DNA from: Papio anubis
Lineage: Eukaryota > Chordata > Mammalia > Primates > Cercopithecidae
Assembly: GCF_008728515.1 (NCBI RefSeq)
Contig: NC_044981.1
Location: 1,664,538-1,728,537 of the forward strand
Length of the DNA: 64,000 nt
Direction of reading: 5' to 3'
Position 1 is the first letter of the stretch, and each line of letters opens with the position of its first letter. Made by a program: the position numbers and the translations under genes. This document shows, piece after piece, positions 59,591-64,000 of this stretch. The notes beneath the pieces are model-generated. The model was not told the DNA's origin. It saw only the letters and a program-made list of their open reading frames with translations, and made no database searches.

Positions 59591-59890
59591 TTTTTTTTTT
59601 TTTTTTTTTCCCCGAGATGGAGTTTTGCTCTTGCTGCCTAGGCTGGAGTGCAATGGTACAATCTTGGCTCACTGCAATCTCTGCCTTCGGGTTCAAGCGA
59701 CTTTCCTGCCTCAGCCTCCCGAGTAGCTTGGACTTTAGGCATGTGCCACCATGCCCAGCTAATTTTGTATTTTCAGTGGAGACGGAGTTTCTCTTTGTTG
59801 GTCAGGCTGGTCTTGAACTCCCGACCTCAGGTGATCCACCTCAGCTCCCCAAAGTGCTGGGATTACAGGTGTGAGCCACCGTGCCTGGCT
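59591..59890 (-). mobile_element. Alu SINE, AluS-like, with target duplication
   Basis: Poly-T then 'gagatggagttttgctctt' to 'gagccaccgtgcctggct'. Imperfect duplication gggatcnnctt on either side (59579-59590 and 59891-59902). Confidence 0.95.
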
Positions 59891-60132
59891 GGGATCTGCT
59901 TTAAAGTCTGTGTGCATCTTGGAGAATGTTCTCATTTCTGTCCTTGTTGAGAGAAAGGGGAAAGGAAAACTGCAGGTGGGACTTGCTAGGAGAATTTTTT
60001 TCCCTTTCCCACTCACCAAAGGCATACAGGAAACTCTGAAGAGTATCTGAGACATGAAATACTGTCAACACAAGACACAAAACACTGCCTTTTTGGAAAA
60101 GGTTGTCTCAGGATTATACAAGGAGACAACTC

Positions 60133-60172
60133 GTGTGAGTGCGTGTGTGTGCATGTGTGCGTGTGTGTGTGT
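60133..60172. repeat. Interrupted (TG)n microsatellite
   Basis: TG units with GCG and CAT interruptions. Confidence 0.9.
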
Positions 60173-61063
60173 ACACATTTGGACAACCAGGTGTACAGGG
60201 CAAGACAGAAAACATTATTTCAAGCTGTCTTTATGGGCTGTTAGTAGCTACAGAGCCTAATGAAAATTTCATATTATAAGTTATCCAACAGAAAAGTGAT
60301 TAGCTATTGAAGAATCAGTTAAAATAGTCTGGGAGATAGAACCAAAAGACATTCTTATCAGTTTGAGTTGCCCATCTATGGTGAGATGTATCAATTCTGT
60401 GTGGATCAAACTCACTTACTCATTTTAGAGAATCCCCCGAGTTGAATGAATGAGTCATGCAGGCAAGGTGTATTTTTAATCTCCCCCCTTCCGATATCAG
60501 TGCCAAACCCTTCCCCTCCGTGGTTCTTTAGCACTATTCAGAGGCAGACAATGCTGCCACTGTTTTCAGAACATGGACATGGTCAAGAGTGGAATAATAT
60601 AATGATACCATTTGAAGCAGGGCAGCTAAGGTTGTGTCAGCATTTCCATTATAAAAACCTCTTTTCAAGGATTAATATCTCAGTTGTAAAAATTCACACC
60701 CAGGCAAGATTTGGTAGCAGAAATGCTTTTACTCTGTAAAACTGAAAATTATGCTTGTCTTAAAAGTCATATTTTAGTGTGCACCAGTTTTCCATACACA
60801 GACATGTGATAACAGAACTTAGAGAAAGGCTAAGAACTTATGAGTCTGTGTGTATGGATGAGGCCACTGACATTGAGTTTACCTTAATGGCATTGTTTTA
60901 CTAAAACAAGGGCAAAAATACCACGTACCAAACTGAAATTTCAGACTTAAGAAGACAGATTTTGTTGTAAACACCAAAACACAACAGGTTGAAGACAAAC
61001 TTCCAATGTTTTCTGTTAATAATGTCCTCCAGCACTATCTAGCTCCTATCTATCCTTCTAGAA
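60173..61063. other. Unassigned interval
   Basis: No gene or repeat recognised. Confidence 0.4.
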
Positions 61064-61246
61064 GAGTGGTTTCCAACTGGGGGTGATTTTATCACCCAAG
61101 CTACATGTGGCAATATCTGGAGACATCTGTGATTGTCACAGCTGGGGCTGTCTGCGTGCTTTTAGTGGGCAGAGCTCAGGGACACTGTTGAACAGAACAG
61201 CTAGAATTATTGGGTCTAAAATGTCAGTACCACATTGCAGAACCAT
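61064..61246 (+). mobile_element. MER20 (hAT-Charlie)
   Basis: 'gagtggtttccaactggggg', 'tggcaatatctggagacatc', 'gattgtcacagctggggctg' and 'ctaaaatgtcagtaccacat' fit MER20 in sense orientation, diverged. Confidence 0.82.
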
Positions 61247-64000
61247 TCTCATTCAGCATGTGGGCACATCAGACACTGCCTGCAGACTCACAATCTAGCA
61301 GTGAGATGGGCCACATCCACAAACAGCCTTATCTCCAATGTCTTGAGATTGTCTTGTCTTCTTTTTATGTTTAGAGGAGAGGAGATACCTCGAAATCTCA
61401 AATTATCCTGGAACATTTCCTTTCTTATCATCCTTCCTTGCTAAGGGATAGCTCACTCTAAAGCACACAGATAATCAGAAAAAGGAATGAAAAAGAAGAT
61501 GAGAAATAAGTCATTCTTAACTATTAACCGATGGTTATTTTTTGTTTTCTTTAGAGAGGAAAAGTCTGTGGGTCTGAGATGTGTAGTTGTCGGAAAAAAA
61601 ATAAAAGTTCCTCATCTGTAGTAGGTAAGCACTTGGCATCTAAAAACCTTTCTGTATTTATTTTGTTGATCTTTGTTTACTTATGACAAATAGAGAGAGC
61701 TAACTCCCCTACTTTATAAGTCAGTTGATCAACCAAACAATCTCCCCGTATGGTGTCAGGAAAGACATCAGGTGGCTCCAAGTGCCTGTACGACCCACTC
61801 TGGGAAAAGCACTGGGGATGCATAGAGTCCCAGAACTGTTAGCCATTCACATCAACATCTTCTCGAGGGGTCAGCCATTTGCTCAAACCATAATCAAGAA
61901 AATTTTGGTGACTTAAATTACAACTCATTTTCTTTCTTATTTCTACCATTGAAGGGAGGGCCTACTTAGTAAAGAAAAAGTAAAAATGCAAGAAGCTGGA
62001 GTGTGGCCAAGGGTTTTTCAGTTAACACTAAACAGAACAGAGTTCTATTCTCGAATAGAGATCATTGCAGAATCCAGAATGCACAGTTTAGAGATGGCTG
62101 GTACTACTCCCGAGGTATTGAGAGGGTACCTGACTTGTCAGGTAAACAGCTGTCACCAGGACTAGTAAATGAAGTTAAATATCAGAGGAAAAAGAACTCA
62201 AGGATCCACTGAGAAAAATATTCAACTGGACCAAGTGATAAAAATGTTACTTTTGTTAACCAAAATACGGTCTGATAGCAGGATGCTGACTAGCAGATTG
62301 ACAAAGAAACAATATTTTTCAAGAAAAAATGTACACAAATTCACCCTTCCGGAAATGGGAACATTTGAAAATGAATTTTAATTTACTTTTTCAACAAATT
62401 TTAGGCACCATACAGTCTAACCTTCTCTTTTCTATCTGCCACTACAATACACACACACAAACACACGTATGGATGGATGGATGCATGCAGGTACATTACA
62501 GGGAGATTCTGACTGTGACAAATTGGATTTATAAATATATATTCATACATACTGTGTGCCTGTGTACCTAATCTCTCAAATCCAAAATCTCCCCACAATT
62601 GTTCCAACATCCTCCAGAATTTCAGATGGCTGAACAATGAGCAGTACAGTATCTGGGAAATCCTTAACCTCCCTGTAAGTGCAGAGGCTGCCTCAGGGGG
62701 TCAGTTTCGTATTTTGGAGTTATGGCTGGTGAGGATCAAACTTGTCGGAGTGATGGTGATAACGCTGGTGTATGTGTCTTTAAAATACCCTAACTTTTCT
62801 CATCTCCTGATTTTGGTGAATAAAGTTGCTGAAAATGAAAACCGTCTTTATAATTCAGGCAGGCTTGCTGCAACATCACAGAAGACTGCGCTCTAACCTA
62901 CCTGTGAGAGGTTGCCTGTATCTCTTCTTACTTATAACTCAGCAGCTACACTCTCTCCCTTTACTTCCATAAATCAGAAAACTCCTCCTGGCCCTGAAAG
63001 CGTTATTAGCTTCCATATGGAGTGCCAAACTCTACCACTGATGTAGACATTAGCTCTTCAGATGGCTGAGAGCTAACGTATTTGCCCAATTTGCATTTTA
63101 ATAGTCTGCAGCTGCAGTGGACTCCTTTCACTTTATGATGGGGATGCCCCAGCTTTGCTCAAGACAGACAATCCTGGCATACTGCCCAGAGCAAGGAAGC
63201 TGTAGCGGATCTGGACAAAATGCAAGAGCACAGACTCTTATTTCCAACAGAGTTCAACAGGTAGGGGGCTCCACCCTAGACCCAGCAGCCAGCTTAGAAG
63301 TGCTTGGCGTGGAACTCTTTAGGCTGCATAGTTTTGATATTCCATCCTAGACATCTCACCCTTGTGACCAATCACTTCGCTCCCTACAGGACCATGTGGA
63401 TGTGAACAGACCCCTTCCTTATGTCCATCTTGGAGGTGAGGGGCATCAACTCTCATGTGCCACTGACAGAGAGGGCAAAAATACTAAAAACCATTTCTGA
63501 AAGGACACCTTGTGAGTTCATGAGTTTTTCAGCACACTTACAATCTAAGAAACTAAACAAATGAACTCGGTCCCAGAATGGACAGTTGTCCCACATGCGA
63601 ATAGATTTCCACCTCTATCAAGAGTTCCCTGTGCTTTCCAGAGGGAAAGAGCACCAGCACTTGCCATTCTAATCTGTCATCAAGATGCTCCAAGGCTCTT
63701 GTCTCAGACAGTACTGACTCCCTTACCAAGTTATAAAGTAAAAAAGGAAGTGGGTCTTAGAGATGGTACAGAGGAAAACATTCATATGACATTCATTGCA
63801 GTGAATGTAATTGGGTTTTGCTGTTTTCACACTTCAAAAAATCACCTGACAGTCCATATGCTGCGTTCAGTTCCAGTCATCACAAAAGGAAGCACAGGGA
63901 TTACCTGGGTGGCAGCTTCCAAAGCCCATGAACAATAAATAAGGCTGGGGACATATGGAGGCAGCCGCCTCTGTGGTGTGTTACATTGGATCTGGGCTGA
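61247..64000. other. Largely unique 3' end of window
   Basis: A short (CA)n at 62447-62468 and an ATGG run at 62470-62482. No SINE, LINE or gene recognised. Open frames, including a 125-codon plus frame at 63561-63938, show no domain, signal or splice context that I recognise. Confidence 0.42.

Noticed and set aside
63561..63938. 125-codon plus-strand frame
   Set aside because: No domain, no splice-site or promoter context, and no compositional signal of coding sequence.
1..64000. CRISPR arrays, operons, prokaryotic mobile elements or a novel defence-type system
   Set aside because: The sequence is primate nuclear DNA. The only regularly spaced array (37723-37990) is a contiguous minisatellite without spacers, and no gene cluster exists.
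1..64000. Endogenous retroviral LTRs or internal regions
   Set aside because: No LTR ends, primer-binding sites or retroviral motifs were recognised. A degraded LTR in 49230-49530 remains possible but unsupported.

Overview
The window is non-coding primate nuclear DNA. It is packed with Alu SINEs, which occur only in primates. The youngest copies (13986-14292, 16486-16789, 32435-32688) carry bases typical of the Old World monkey AluYR lineage rather than human AluY: 'ggccggatctcagctcac' (ggccagatct in the first copy), 'ggctagtttttt' and 'acaggcttgagccaccgc'. I infer a cercopithecid genome (macaque, baboon or green monkey type), in an intron or intergenic segment. No protein-coding exon, tRNA, rRNA, snRNA, CpG island or LTR/endogenous retrovirus could be supported. 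All open frames are short (at most 157 codons) and most run through transposon fossils.

Layout. 1-6.8 kb: an old Alu, MER5A and MER1B DNA-transposon fossils, two MIRs and an Alu. 6.8-11.5 kb: repeat-poor, with a perfect 19-bp hairpin near 11.2 kb. 11.5-20.1 kb: a hAT-Charlie fossil, an L1 fragment split by a young Alu, five further Alus (one a monomer) and a long purine tract. 20.1-26.6 kb: a local three-copy duplication (23.8, 25.7 and 26.0 kb), MIRs and two Alus. 26.6-31.3 kb: mostly unique, AT-rich. 30.7-39.6 kb: the most nested part. It holds L2, a Tigger element with two Alus inside, an L1 5' region, a second Tigger with an Alu inside, an L2 split by hAT elements, and a six-unit minisatellite at 37.7 kb. 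39.6-49.7 kb: ten kilobases without an Alu, containing a 16-bp hairpin and a 51-bp duplicated segment. 49.7-64 kb: Alus, L2 pieces, a MER1B with an exact 8-bp target duplication, two MER20s (one with an internal 30-bp duplication) and a mostly unique 3' end.

No gene set or operon-like system is present. What merits a second look is structural: the local duplications, the GATA-rich minisatellite, the hairpins, the inverted Alu segments and the Alu-free block. Repeat family names come from memory of consensus sequences, so subfamily labels are approximate where stated.
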